Virus record (IMG/VR): IMGVR_UViG_3300023196_003770 | Location: 1-64,000 of that record | Reading direction: 5' to 3' (one strand) | Source: a virus | Length of the DNA: 64,000 bases | Shown: positions 22,399 to 33,110 of the stretch, piece by piece | Layout: every line of letters starts with the position of its first letter | Position numbering within the stretch: position 1 is the stretch's first letter | Made by a program: the position numbers and the translations under genes | Notes under the pieces: model-generated | What the model was told of the DNA's origin: nothing | What the model saw: only the letters and a program-made list of their open reading frames with translations | The model's database searches: none

Positions 22399-23589
22399 TC
22401 AGAAATCAAGTCTTACTTTGAAGGTTAAATCTCTTTCAGAATCTTTAAGAACCGGTCTAGACACCTTAGCTACGCCCAATAGATTGTTGTTGTCATCGTA
22501 TAGACCAATAGAGGAAACAAATGTAAATGCTTCTTGTTCTAATTCTTGTCCTTCATCAATAACTACGATTCTATTGTTAGAATCTGTAAAGGTTGGATTC
22601 GAAGAATAATTGAATGAGTCTGGATTTGCACGACAGAAAAATATTGTGCTGTTAATGTTTGTTACGTTCTGAAATGTCATTGCAGTTTCATTCGAAGCTG
22701 TAAATCTTGTTGAACATAAATGATCAAGAAAATCATCTATAGAAGCAGATGCTCCAAACATACAAAGTGATGCCGACATATTTGGATTAATTCCGCTTGT
22801 ATATTCTACAGAACTGATGGCTCCGGAGATAAAAGTTCTTTGATCAAAACTTCTTGACATATCAAGAACCATGATGCCACGGTCAAGAAACAATAAACCA
22901 TATGGATTAGTTGTTACAGCAGAATCAACCAATACAGCAGCCTCGCCACCAACGGTATAATATTTGTTTGTGCTTGAATTGATATCGGTAAGAATAGAAG
23001 AACTGACGCCTGGAATAACAATATTATTTGTTACATCAGCCGGAGTAGGAACTAAAACACCATTGCCAGAAGCAGACATAAAAAATCTTATTGCGGTTGT
23101 TTCTCTTTTGACTTTATCACGTGCGAATAGTCTCTTGAAACATACGAAAACTGCTTCTTTGATTTCAATTGTATTGTTTGATGCTGGAGCTGTTGCTGTA
23201 AATGTTGCAGTTTCATCACCAAGAAGTTCACGTGCAAATAAACGATAGATATCTATTTTCTCTCTCATCATAACAGAGTTAGCTGGAAATATGTATTTGC
23301 CGTTTGTATCTATCGTAGGGGACCAAGCAGATACTATAGCTGAACTTGTAGCATAACCATATGTTATATCAAAAACTGGATTGGCAGTTTGTAAAGTAAA
23401 GTCTTGATCAAATACTGTTTGAAATAAAGAAGACGTTACTCCCGGTCCAAGACCTCCAGTTACGAACACTTGATATTCTCTTCTGGTTGCAGAAGAAGAA
23501 ACATCAGAACCAATGATATCAACCAATTGGTTTAAATAAGAAGTTGTTGACTTAATATCTTGATTGTCAAACGCTTGAAAAGTAGCCAT
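22399..23589 (-). CDS. virion structural protein (sheath/fibre-like), 396 aa
   Basis: A 396-residue structural-type protein rich in Ser, Thr and Asn. The second half has TFISGAISSVEYTSGINPNMS, IFFCRANPDSFNYSSNPTF and a closing segment FVSSIGLYDDNNNLLGVAKVSRPVLKDSE...KVRLDF, which aligns with the C-terminus of the 786-residue neighbour; both end in xVxLDF/Y. The central RIGVY-type strands and the conserved tail recall phage proteins of the neck or baseplate that carry an end-domain for attachment. No catalytic motif. Fits a virion protein by position; exact role unknown. Confidence 0.6.
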   Translation of the reverse strand: MATFQAFDNQDIKSTTSYLNQLVDIIGSDVSSSATRREYQVFVTGGLGPGVTSSLFQTVFDQDFTLQTANPVFDITYGYATSSAIVSAWSPTIDTNGKYIFPANSVMMREKIDIYRLFARELLGDETATFTATAPASNNTIEIKEAVFVCFKRLFARDKVKRETTAIRFFMSASGNGVLVPTPADVTNNIVIPGVSSSILTDINSSTNKYYTVGGEAAVLVDSAVTTNPYGLLFLDRGIMVLDMSRSFDQRTFISGAISSVEYTSGINPNMSASLCMFGASASIDDFLDHLCSTRFTASNETAMTFQNVTNINSTIFFCRANPDSFNYSSNPTFTDSNNRIVVIDEGQELEQEAFTFVSSIGLYDDNNNLLGVAKVSRPVLKDSERDLTFKVRLDF

Positions 23590-23604
23590 TATACCTTGTC
23601 CTTA

Positions 23605-24318
23605 TCAGGTTAATTTGTTGATCTGAACCAATATGTCTAATGTAGCTCCGGATTGTAATCCGGTAACTTTCATATACGTATTGATTGTGGTCTTAGTGCT
23701 GGTACCATTTACAGCGCCATATATTTGAAACTGAGATGTTGTGATAGAACGAGTTCTTAAAGTAAAGTTAAGAACTGAACCATTTGTGTCAGAAGACTTG
23801 CCAGCGGTAGATGCTATTAGATATGATGATGTTTGATTTTGAGACTCTGTATATTCCGGTGTTTCTTTATCTATATCTAAAAATTGTGAGTTGATTTGAA
23901 TCATATATGTAGCGTCTACTAACTCACTATTAACATTAAGCGGATCAGCAAATACTTGTTGGATTGATACGTTTGAAGTTTTTGCATTTGACGCACCAAT
24001 TTGAATATTCGTTAAATTACCAACAAGACTAATGCTTGGTAGGTATATTAGATTTGGATCAGAAACCGATATACAACGATATTTTTGCGCCAAAGAACCA
24101 TTTGTAAGTGCTTCAAAGATTGGTGTATTTTTTTCAATCTTTTCTTTACCTACTGTACGACCATATTTTTGAATGATGCCGTAATCGATTTCATCATCGC
24201 CAAGAGCAAATTTGCTAATTTTAAAGCTTTGATTGTTTTGTGAAAGAAATTTTCTTCCAGTATCGGTTAGAACAGCATCTAATATGATGTTATTTGTATC
24301 ACCTTGTAAAAATCCCAT
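23605..24318 (-). CDS. virion structural protein, 237 aa
   Basis: The ATG at 24318 has a GGAG site 7 nt upstream and is preferred to a TTG 12 bp earlier. The first 45 residues (ILDAVLTDTGRKFLSQ...SKFALGDDEIDYG) show the pattern T-(D/N)-x-G-R-(K/R) ... F-(A/S)-x-(G/S)-D found also at the start of the protein at 33111-34076. The rest is beta-rich (LYLPSISLVGNLTNIQIG, LNFTLRTRSITTSQFQIYG) and without Cys pairs. Likely a tail or baseplate protein with a shared attachment domain; role unknown. Confidence 0.6.
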   Translation of the reverse strand: MGFLQGDTNNIILDAVLTDTGRKFLSQNNQSFKISKFALGDDEIDYGIIQKYGRTVGKEKIEKNTPIFEALTNGSLAQKYRCISVSDPNLIYLPSISLVGNLTNIQIGASNAKTSNVSIQQVFADPLNVNSELVDATYMIQINSQFLDIDKETPEYTESQNQTSSYLIASTAGKSSDTNGSVLNFTLRTRSITTSQFQIYGAVNGTSTKTTINTYMKVTGLQSGATLDILVQINKLT

Positions 24319-24333
24319 ATGTATCTCCAAACC

Positions 24334-26265
24334 TTATTTTATTAAACTAAGCTTGTCGGTGGTTAAGCTTCCTATATTATTATTTATTGAAGTAGTTGAA
24401 TTTTTTGATATGTTATTTATTCCAGGCTTATTACTTTGATTTCTCGTATCTTGTAATGCAATATCAATAGTTTGTTCGCTTTGAAGGTCAATATTAATCA
24501 TTTGTAGTTTATAGATAGAATTTGAATCTGTCTTCAATAATTGTAAATCTGTCGGTGGGCTACCCTGACTCGTGACTTTTAAGTATTCCGGATTGAAGAT
24601 TATTTGTAACTTTTTAGAACCACTTGTTCTTATCGAGTCAACAAATGCATCTTTTTGTAAGAAAAAGTTTGGATATGCTTTTGGAGCGCCTTGCTTAGAT
24701 ATTGATCTTTTAATTAATTTATTTTGATTTCTATCAAAAGATATCTGTAATTGAACCGAATAATTTGAACTGTTTCCATGAGCATCTATAGAAGCCAGCG
24801 CATATATAGCGTTACTTTCCTTCGTAAACTCATCATCTCTATAGTATTTTATTGGTAATGCTGTGCCATTTGCGCTACGTAAATTATCAACTAAGACTTG
24901 ATCTATAAAATTTTCAGACATCTCTATTGCAGACAAAGGAGTTTGACTATCATTGAAATCATAAACTTTATATAATTGAAATGGTTCATTGACTCCATTT
25001 CTTTTGAATACTTGAACATATTTTATGTCACGTTGTGGATTCACTGGTAGATTCCATGATAAAAAGGGGATATTGTTTTGATAATCCCATGTGATATCAA
25101 AATCTACAGGTGGCGGCGGAGGAATATTTTCTTTGCACGTTATATAGACTTCAGGACTTCTTTGAGATGCCACCAGATAAGTTGTCATACCAAATTCAAT
25201 ACTATCGTCAGTAATGTTATAAGTTGGTATTTCTAATAAGAATACTGACTTGACTGTGTAGCCATATTGTGTTCCATATTTGACATTATAATCAATACAC
25301 TCAGAAACGTTAATAGATTCAACTATAACTGGAGGTTTAGTTATAGGTTGTCCGGTTGTTGGATATTCTGTTTTTTCTACGATGTAGCCAATTAGTTGAA
25401 AATCTGTTTTATATACTCCTGGTTGAACTTCTGTATTGTAGCTGATATAATTTGGCATATTCATTTGGTAATCAACAGCATCAATTATAGAGTTTGATCT
25501 CGCTACAATAGCATTTTCCTGCACTGTGTTTGCCAAAGGCAAAGTGGCATAGGTTTCATTACCATATATGTTGTCTGGTTGTTGAACCGAGGATCTTAGT
25601 AGAGTGGCAATTCTTTTATTATTGAAAGAAGCCTTAAGCTTAACGTTTCTAATTTGATTGATTATACTTTCAGTTATAGCCGCTTTGTTTTCATTGTTGA
25701 TATATTTAACACCATTTTTTTCCAAATCAATAAAAGATTCAGCTAAGAAGCTTGATTCAATTTGATTAGAAGTATTTGCATTTAATATTTTTACTATATC
25801 AAGTTGAGATAGACTATTAGTATCTATAGATTGTTGAACTATAATGGAGTTAATTGCTTTATTAATAGCATATAGAACTTTTCCATCTGCTCCATTATCT
25901 TTGAATAAGATGCTTGTAAAAAAATCTGATGATAGCGTTTCTTCATCCAATATTTTATCTAAGTTATTTTTTATTGATACGGTGCCAATCCAATCGGGTC
26001 TGTTTCCAAGTATTATTGGATTCCATTTGAGATTAACGTAACGTGGAACAAATCGTTCAATTTTTCTTTTTAACTGTTGTCTCAACGTAATGTTTTGATA
26101 ATTTTGAAGATCATTTTGTAGACGATTTGGGGTTGCATTAAGAGGATTTTCATTCTTATATTCATCAGGCAAATAAAAATTGTATACAAACGAAGCCTCT
26201 GGAATTTGTATTTCTCCGGGAGCATCTATGATTACAGCTTTGTTAGATGGATATGATTTCGTCAT
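24334..26265 (-). CDS. virion structural protein with FN3-like segment, 643 aa
   Basis: Unknown structural protein. After an N-terminal beta segment, residues 60-260 are mostly helical (ITLRQQLKRKIERF, EETLSSDFFTSILF, AINKAINSIIVQQS). From about 370, a Pro run (PPPPPVDFDITWD) leads into an FN3-like fold, WNLPVNPQRDIKYVQVFKRNG then FQLYKVYDFND, followed by a disordered Asn/Gln/Ser-rich tail (KNSTTSINNNIGS). FN3 modules are frequent in phage tail proteins. No enzyme motif is seen. It is tightly packed between structural neighbours. Confidence 0.6.
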   Translation of the reverse strand: MTKSYPSNKAVIIDAPGEIQIPEASFVYNFYLPDEYKNENPLNATPNRLQNDLQNYQNITLRQQLKRKIERFVPRYVNLKWNPIILGNRPDWIGTVSIKNNLDKILDEETLSSDFFTSILFKDNGADGKVLYAINKAINSIIVQQSIDTNSLSQLDIVKILNANTSNQIESSFLAESFIDLEKNGVKYINNENKAAITESIINQIRNVKLKASFNNKRIATLLRSSVQQPDNIYGNETYATLPLANTVQENAIVARSNSIIDAVDYQMNMPNYISYNTEVQPGVYKTDFQLIGYIVEKTEYPTTGQPITKPPVIVESINVSECIDYNVKYGTQYGYTVKSVFLLEIPTYNITDDSIEFGMTTYLVASQRSPEVYITCKENIPPPPPVDFDITWDYQNNIPFLSWNLPVNPQRDIKYVQVFKRNGVNEPFQLYKVYDFNDSQTPLSAIEMSENFIDQVLVDNLRSANGTALPIKYYRDDEFTKESNAIYALASIDAHGNSSNYSVQLQISFDRNQNKLIKRSISKQGAPKAYPNFFLQKDAFVDSIRTSGSKKLQIIFNPEYLKVTSQGSPPTDLQLLKTDSNSIYKLQMINIDLQSEQTIDIALQDTRNQSNKPGINNISKNSTTSINNNIGSLTTDKLSLIK

Positions 26266-26275
26266 GTAGTATCCT

Positions 26276-29200
26276 TCAGAATATCTTTTTTCTTGTGATA
26301 TTATTGTTCAAACCCTGTGTCACCAAAGCGTTCCGCAACGTTGATCTTAAACGTGACATACTATTGCCATTAGCGGTCTGCGTTATGGTTGGAACTATAG
26401 TTCCTTGTCTCGTATCTTCTGCGGTTTCTATCTGAACAAATATGTCCTTAAGAATAAACTCGGATGCCTTCCCATCAATAAGATAATATTTGTTATTTTG
26501 ACCTTCTTTTCTGTATATAATTTTATTTCCCAATGGTGTTAACAATGCATTGATGTCTGGATTTAGTAATTTTGTTTTTTCAATATCAATTTCCATTACA
26601 TACATTTGTATTGGCAAATAAAATATTCTGTCAAAGACTTTTGGATACAAAACACGACTAACAACTTCGCCTTGATTAAAAACCAAACTTCCATATGTGA
26701 ATATTCTATATAAGTCTTTTACATCATCAGCTATGTCCGTATTAGCTAATATTTGTGCTGTTGAACTTTGTCCAGAAGGAACAGATAGATTCAATTGCTT
26801 TATATAAGCATCTATTAAATTTCTTGCTTTTGGATTGAGAATACGAGATGGCGCCGTGGGGAAAACAAATGTATCTTCCGATGGTTTAACACCGGTTGTC
26901 ATACTCATATACAAACCAAACAAATAGCTATTTGTATGATTGACAATAAGCTCTTTAATTTGTTCTTCATTTAAGAAATTATATTTTGGATCTTTTTTAA
27001 GAGAATCATATGATACTTCTTTTGGATTGAAAGGTTCTTCAAAATCTGTAATCGATAATCTGTTAAGAACATCAATATATCTTTCGCCAACTTGAGGTTT
27101 TGTATCAATCAAATTCTTTTTTGTTGTAAAAAGGCTGGCATCAAAAATAAGCTTCGTTGGTTTAAATATCAAATTTGGATACTTGGCATTACGCACATAA
27201 ACGTTAACGTATATGATGTCTCCTTGACGATCTCTAAACGTTTTATCATTAACGTTTCTAATGCTTATTTTATCCGTCAGATACTTAGTAAACCCGGAAG
27301 GAAGACCAACCGTTAGTATCTTATAATTTCTTTTTATATCCGCTTCACCAAAGCCTGTTGTTGGTTTATAGTTTTCTAACATCTTTTCTAATGCAGAATA
27401 TTCTTCCGGAACTATAACGTCTGACACTATCATCTCAATATCTTTAATATTCGTATTTGAGTTAGTGCCGCCACCAGGATTTGACACAAATGTAAGTGGA
27501 ACATTTGTTTTTTGTTTTATGTCTTGAAATGTTTGTGCTGATATACGAAGCTGAGAAAGATTTTTAATTAAATTTAAGTTTGTTATTGGACTTGATTTCA
27601 AAAAAGCTTTTAATCCATCTTGAGTGAAGAATTGTTTTACTTGATTTAGTGAAAGATTTAAGTTGTCTCCAATAACTTTATATATTCCCAATATGTTGCT
27701 TATATCATCATATTCTTGTTGAATTTTTTTCTTATTATTTTCCAATGCAACAAAGTATACATTGTTACTTCTTTCGGTTTGCAAGTCTTCTTCTTTAGAA
27801 TCCGAAGTAAGAAGACCTATAGCCTTTTGTGTCATTCCAGTATTTGTTAAATCAATAGCTAAATTAACGACGTTGATAACTCCCGTTTTTGTTTCCGAAG
27901 AAACAGCCGCCGTGAAACTAACATTTACTGTTCCATCTGGTCCAGGTTGGTCACCTTGCTTATCTGCTTGAACTTGATAAGACCCTGATACTCTTGTTTC
28001 TGTTAGTTGTATTTTTCCAAAAACATCTTGACTTAAACTTCCCTTTATTTTTATGAATGAATACTTTTTGGCATATTGACAAAATATTTCATAAAGCATG
28101 AAAAGTTGTGTGCTGCAACTAAGAGAACTCAATCTTGTTCTTCCGGAATTGTCATTTAGTAAATGCACATTTGAACCGTTGACTTGTGCCGACTCAAAAA
28201 AAATGTTGACAAGCTTAATATATTGATATATTAAATTAATACTTCCAAATGGTCCTTGACCTAAAACAGCTTTTTGCAAAACGTTTGATATATCAGTGAT
28301 GCTTATAAATGTTGTAATCTCTTTGCCGCTATTAAATCCAGAAACATATGGATTGTCTGGAGATTCAGATTTTATTCCTTGTTGATATCTGGATGATATT
28401 GCATCGGCAGATTGTTTAAGTAAATTAAAAAGCTTAGAACCATCTACGGTACTTGTGTCTTCAGTAAAATCTGTCAGTATAGATTTATACAAAGAAGAAA
28501 GTTTTGAGACTGTATCTATCTCATTTCTTGCCAATATATTGAACAGACCTGTTTTTTGTTCTGGCAAGTTTCTTATAAGTCCAGCTAATATACAGAATTG
28601 AAAAAGCTCAACCTTTAAATCCGGATCTGAATTGGCAGCATTGAATATGCTCATTATTAAAGCTTGTTCGGTGGTTACTTCAAGAATTCCTGGGTCTGGT
28701 ACATTAAGTTCATTAATCTGTCTTGTGAGATCGTCAATTCTTTTTTGTAGAGCTTTGACAATAGGAGGGTTCTTGATTTCATCAATTGCTTTGTCAATCC
28801 CAGACTCAGTAGCCTGATATGCATTATCCCGGTCCCCCGACGAGTTTAGACCGCCTCCCTGGCGTGATACTTCGATCTCACCAGCCGGAATATTTTTTTG
28901 CTCTTCTGTCAACTGTTCTGTAGCTTCTTTCTTGTTTTGTTCCAGAGCCAGTTTCTTAAGATATTTTGCAGGATCTAATCTACTTGCAACCTCTTCTTCG
29001 GTTTCAGTAACTTTATCAAATGCAACATAAAAAGCTTGCAAGATTTTCTTTTGAAGATCAATCGGATTCAACAGTTTATCTATTGTTTGACCAGCAGTTG
29101 TGGTATCTTCAACGTTGAAAAGAGTAGTAATGATATCAGAAGCATTTTGAATTATTGAAGTGTAATTGCTTATATACGTCGTATAAGGTTCTGTATTCCA

Positions 29201-30628
29201 TTCTGTCCCAGAGGGTTTTATAATTTGTTCAGAATAATAAGAATCACCAGGAATCCAAACCAAATTTGAATTGTTGGGATCGTTGATATATTTTGTTTCA
29301 AAAGGCAATACATTGACATTTGATTGTCCTTGTAATGGAACATATGTTAACGACGATATTCCATTTCTATTTTGTGGCGCTTGTAGTATGTTATTTGAGA
29401 TATCTCCTAATATAGCTACAAATGGATTTCCGGAATTTGGTGCATTAAATTTTCTAAGTAATGTTTGATTTTTTGAATTTCCAAGTCCGCTTGAGATAAC
29501 GTATTCTTTGGCTAAAACATATGTAAGTAAATTAATTCTTGAATCTGTCTCTGTTGGTAATAAGCTTAAGAACTTGTTAAAAGTAGCAGGGTCAGATGCA
29601 TTAATAACAGCATTATTTTGAGGCTGAAAGTTTGATATATCAAAGTTATAACCAACTGTTTCTTGGCTAAGATCTAAATTGATAGGGCTCCTGTCGCCCA
29701 GCCGTGCCAAGTTTAATCTATCCAAAAATCCAAATGAATAGTTTTTAAGTCTTATATTGAAATCATATAAAAGTTGCAAAAATAGCTTTGTTTCAGAAAA
29801 TATTGAATATTGTTCTTCTGTATATTTCATGTTTTCAATGAAAAACTTCTTAAGAGAAGGAATATTCTTTTGATTAATTTTATAATTTTCTTCTGGTATT
29901 AATCTTATCTCAAGTGATTTCTTGATCGTATTGATATTATCTAATACGTTTTTATAAAAATTTAGGTTATTTTGAACGAGTTGAATTTCTCCAAGATAAT
30001 CATTGCGAACCGGTCCAAATACATTGTTTTGAGTATTAGCCGCTTTAACGTTTTTAATAACGCTTAATAATGTATCTTGTCTTAACTGTTTGGTCTGATA
30101 TTGAAACTTTAAAAACAAACCAGAATCCGTGTATTGTCTCTGTAGTATAGAATCTGCGTTCGCTGAATTAGTTAAAGCTTTCCACATTGGAGCTAAATCC
30201 AAAACAGAGATCAGTTCTGGACGCAAATCTTGTCCGGAGACACCTGCGCTCGCCGCAAATTGAAGTTGATTATCTGTTGACGTTAACGTCGCAACATTTA
30301 ATGAATCTTGAGATAGCTTGGCGCTTGTTTGTTCAAGAGGAGGAGAATAAGAAATGAGCGAGGGGACAGTCCTGCCGCCTTGTAACGGCTTTTGATTTAG
30401 TAATGTGTATAAGGTATTAGTATTAATTTTGCGAGCGTTATAGCTGACATTAGGAGGAGCAACAAAATTAAAGTTTTTTGTATTTGGTATACGATTTATT
30501 AAATTTGCAAATGTGATATCAACGGTTTCATTAACACCAGAAGCAATAGAATCACCAAGTGTTTCTTTTGCTGGATTGGTAACAATACCTGCATCGTTTC
30601 CAGTTGTTTTTCTTATATTGACTGACAT
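26276..30628 (-). CDS. large virion structural protein, 1450 aa
   Basis: The largest protein in the window. There is no recognised family. The N-terminal third is rich in Asn, Gln and Leu with many helices (LRQDTLLSVIKNVKAANTQ, NINTIKKSLEIRLIPEE). Around residues 560-640 a charged coiled-coil-like stretch appears (LKKLALEQNKKEATEQL, IEVSRQGGG, IDDLTRQINEL). The C-terminal third has mixed alpha/beta segments such as IFVQIETAED. It lacks the long uninterrupted helix expected of a tape measure. Probably a scaffold of the baseplate or a fibre base, by position. Confidence 0.55.
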   Translation of the reverse strand: MSVNIRKTTGNDAGIVTNPAKETLGDSIASGVNETVDITFANLINRIPNTKNFNFVAPPNVSYNARKINTNTLYTLLNQKPLQGGRTVPSLISYSPPLEQTSAKLSQDSLNVATLTSTDNQLQFAASAGVSGQDLRPELISVLDLAPMWKALTNSANADSILQRQYTDSGLFLKFQYQTKQLRQDTLLSVIKNVKAANTQNNVFGPVRNDYLGEIQLVQNNLNFYKNVLDNINTIKKSLEIRLIPEENYKINQKNIPSLKKFFIENMKYTEEQYSIFSETKLFLQLLYDFNIRLKNYSFGFLDRLNLARLGDRSPINLDLSQETVGYNFDISNFQPQNNAVINASDPATFNKFLSLLPTETDSRINLLTYVLAKEYVISSGLGNSKNQTLLRKFNAPNSGNPFVAILGDISNNILQAPQNRNGISSLTYVPLQGQSNVNVLPFETKYINDPNNSNLVWIPGDSYYSEQIIKPSGTEWNTEPYTTYISNYTSIIQNASDIITTLFNVEDTTTAGQTIDKLLNPIDLQKKILQAFYVAFDKVTETEEEVASRLDPAKYLKKLALEQNKKEATEQLTEEQKNIPAGEIEVSRQGGGLNSSGDRDNAYQATESGIDKAIDEIKNPPIVKALQKRIDDLTRQINELNVPDPGILEVTTEQALIMSIFNAANSDPDLKVELFQFCILAGLIRNLPEQKTGLFNILARNEIDTVSKLSSLYKSILTDFTEDTSTVDGSKLFNLLKQSADAISSRYQQGIKSESPDNPYVSGFNSGKEITTFISITDISNVLQKAVLGQGPFGSINLIYQYIKLVNIFFESAQVNGSNVHLLNDNSGRTRLSSLSCSTQLFMLYEIFCQYAKKYSFIKIKGSLSQDVFGKIQLTETRVSGSYQVQADKQGDQPGPDGTVNVSFTAAVSSETKTGVINVVNLAIDLTNTGMTQKAIGLLTSDSKEEDLQTERSNNVYFVALENNKKKIQQEYDDISNILGIYKVIGDNLNLSLNQVKQFFTQDGLKAFLKSSPITNLNLIKNLSQLRISAQTFQDIKQKTNVPLTFVSNPGGGTNSNTNIKDIEMIVSDVIVPEEYSALEKMLENYKPTTGFGEADIKRNYKILTVGLPSGFTKYLTDKISIRNVNDKTFRDRQGDIIYVNVYVRNAKYPNLIFKPTKLIFDASLFTTKKNLIDTKPQVGERYIDVLNRLSITDFEEPFNPKEVSYDSLKKDPKYNFLNEEQIKELIVNHTNSYLFGLYMSMTTGVKPSEDTFVFPTAPSRILNPKARNLIDAYIKQLNLSVPSGQSSTAQILANTDIADDVKDLYRIFTYGSLVFNQGEVVSRVLYPKVFDRIFYLPIQMYVMEIDIEKTKLLNPDINALLTPLGNKIIYRKEGQNNKYYLIDGKASEFILKDIFVQIETAEDTRQGTIVPTITQTANGNSMSRLRSTLRNALVTQGLNNNITRKKIF

Positions 30629-30646
30629 AGGCTTTTATAAGTAGTA

Positions 30647-33103
30647 TTATATGACAATTCTATTTGTTTGTGATGGTGTTCCTTGTATATCATTGTAATA
30701 AACTGGAGTTATAAAGTATGTGGCCGGTCCCTTTTCGTTATTGTTTAGCTGATCTAGATACGTATATTTGCCTGTAGAGTTCATACTGTGAGCTGCTCCA
30801 ACAATTGTTTTAAGTCCAGACATATCACGAGTTATTATAAAATAGTCAATTTTTTTATGATTTCCGGATACGCTCCATTCTATTAAGCAACCCCTGTTTC
30901 TAATGAAGTTAACAACAGAGTTGATAATTTTAGGAAGGTCTTCAAGCACCGATATTGACGTTTCTTTTATATCAATTACCGGACCAAATTCAAATGATGG
31001 TAACGTTTGAGGATAGCTTCTTATGATAGATGTGTCGCTATATAAAGTGCCATTTCTAAAAGTTACCGGCTGGCTCCATTCATATGGATAATATTCATAA
31101 CTTTTTAAAAGATTTGAGTTTTTTCTACTTTCCTTAACCGTCTTTGAAACAGTTCTGTGGATAGTAGGATACAAAGTTTCCGGATCCCTTAAAAGAGTTG
31201 TAATTGTATACTTGTATTCTATCCCAGGAACTAATGGTTTTATGCCTTTTGATGTCCCTTGCTTTCTATCAGAAAAATTAACATCAGTTATAACGCCAAA
31301 ATCTTCAATCTCATTAGAATATTTATTAAGTCTTATAACCTTATAAGCAAATAAATTTTGTAATTTTTGTTTGTTGTTAATTATTTCTTGACCATATTCT
31401 GCTAATAGATTTTGATCAGTAAAAAGTTTCTTAAGATCCTCTGCTTGGTTACTGTTGATGCTATAGGAAACAGTAAACGTTACGTCAGGGATACCATTGC
31501 CATACGTAGTGTTTTGTATGTTTGTTATATTGGCGGTTGCTATATTCTTATCAATTGGTCTAAACTCAATAGTCAATAACTGAGGAGCCATCTGTTCGAT
31601 GCCGTCTAAATATATAATCCCAATCTTGTATTCATAAACGTTATATTTTTTAACATTCGTATCCACCAATCTCATAGGCAAAATACTGTTAGATTGAACA
31701 CGAATTATGTTTGAAATGCGAGCGAATTTTTCTTGATTAACAGTCTTATTTCTTCTATAAAAACAAATAGCTACAGCTTCAACTGGAACATCGGTCGCTT
31801 TAATAATTAACGAATCAACATCGGTAGAATAATCTAAGACACAGAAGCTTCTTCTGTTGGTGATTTTTCTTGAAAGAGCCCGACTGTGATTTGGTATTAG
31901 AATAGTGCTAAACACAGAAGATAAAGATTTATTTTCATCATATGGAATAAATCTATAAATGATATCATTATTTGTTTGCACCGCATCTCTGAAAGTATAT
32001 GGATCCATTCCAGAGGTCAAAGGGATATCAGCAATTTTAACATAATTAGCTGCGGTATCATTAGCCTGTGAAAACAAGGTTCTACGATAAACGGAAATTC
32101 CTTTTGCGACTGGATCTAATTGTTCTACCATTATAGTAGTTCCTGATGAACCAGGATTATTTTTCTTATTAATTCTTGGAGGTATAGTGATGAATAAAGT
32201 ATTGACATTTGTGTTATGGGATACGAATACCTCAAATCTTTGAAGTCTTATTTGATTGTTATCAAACAACTCAAATATTAATTTGAAATCTGATTTTCCA
32301 AATATACTAACGGGGATTATGATTTTATCTGAAACGTTAATTGTTTCTGTTGCAACTTTTTTAATGGTTGTTACAAATGTGTCTTTTGGTAAACTTTCTT
32401 GTGTTTTGATTGTAGTTTTAGAAAGTGCTGAAGATATGATATTTTTAACTCTTGAGTTTTGAGAGAACAATGAGGTTTGAGTAAAATTTAAAAGCGGTTT
32501 AACGCCAGCAAAAGTTTTTGCCAATGGAACAATAGCATTAGTTCCGCCAATATACAAACTCGCCGGATCAATCTTCTGTGTATATCTAAGATTATTTAGT
32601 TGCTTTCTTATATTGAACTTACTTGGAGCAATGTTCTGTAATAAGTTGGCATTGATATTAAGATTATTAGTATTTGTATTTTGATTTAGCGCATTCATTG
32701 CGCCAACATTTTCACTAACAAACACACGTGTATATAGATCGTTATTTTTAACATCACTAACAGAATAATATTTGCGGATATCTCGTCTTACGGAAAAAGC
32801 ATAATTGTTTCTGGCATAAGATAAATTTTGATATATATTGACTTGCTGCAATATGTTATCAACCATCGTTTCTGCCGATGATCCTTTTATGATTTGAGGT
32901 TTTCTATTGTTGTTTCCAAGTTCTGTAGAAATGCTTATCGTTAACGATGTTGCCTTTAAAGCATCTGCCAACTTAGGATTAAAGGAATACGTTAAACGAT
33001 ATATAGCTAAACCACTTATAACTTTATTAAGAACTGGATTTACTGTATCTTGTTTTATTATTGCGGATTGCGGAGATTGCTTGCTTAAAACCGGTAATAC
33101 CAT
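30647..33103 (-). CDS. virion structural protein with FN3-like domains, 818 aa
   Basis: An elongated beta-rich protein. Several FN3-like units are visible: around 310-420 (VEQLDPVAKGISVYRRTL, DIPLTSGMDPYTFRDAV), 430-540 (DSLIIKATDVPVEAVAICFYRRN, YNVYEYKIGIIYLDGIEQ), 550-680 (VTFTVSYSIN, PGIEYKYTITTLLRD) and the C-terminal LIEWSVSGNHKKIDYFIITRD with AYFITPVYYND-like ending. These are in line with a fibre or baseplate rod. The protein shows no signal peptide and no catalytic motif. It may cooperate with the 1450-residue neighbour, which it abuts. Confidence 0.6.
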   Translation of the reverse strand: MVLPVLSKQSPQSAIIKQDTVNPVLNKVISGLAIYRLTYSFNPKLADALKATSLTISISTELGNNNRKPQIIKGSSAETMVDNILQQVNIYQNLSYARNNYAFSVRRDIRKYYSVSDVKNNDLYTRVFVSENVGAMNALNQNTNTNNLNINANLLQNIAPSKFNIRKQLNNLRYTQKIDPASLYIGGTNAIVPLAKTFAGVKPLLNFTQTSLFSQNSRVKNIISSALSKTTIKTQESLPKDTFVTTIKKVATETINVSDKIIIPVSIFGKSDFKLIFELFDNNQIRLQRFEVFVSHNTNVNTLFITIPPRINKKNNPGSSGTTIMVEQLDPVAKGISVYRRTLFSQANDTAANYVKIADIPLTSGMDPYTFRDAVQTNNDIIYRFIPYDENKSLSSVFSTILIPNHSRALSRKITNRRSFCVLDYSTDVDSLIIKATDVPVEAVAICFYRRNKTVNQEKFARISNIIRVQSNSILPMRLVDTNVKKYNVYEYKIGIIYLDGIEQMAPQLLTIEFRPIDKNIATANITNIQNTTYGNGIPDVTFTVSYSINSNQAEDLKKLFTDQNLLAEYGQEIINNKQKLQNLFAYKVIRLNKYSNEIEDFGVITDVNFSDRKQGTSKGIKPLVPGIEYKYTITTLLRDPETLYPTIHRTVSKTVKESRKNSNLLKSYEYYPYEWSQPVTFRNGTLYSDTSIIRSYPQTLPSFEFGPVIDIKETSISVLEDLPKIINSVVNFIRNRGCLIEWSVSGNHKKIDYFIITRDMSGLKTIVGAAHSMNSTGKYTYLDQLNNNEKGPATYFITPVYYNDIQGTPSQTNRIVI

Positions 33104-33110
33104 ATTAATC

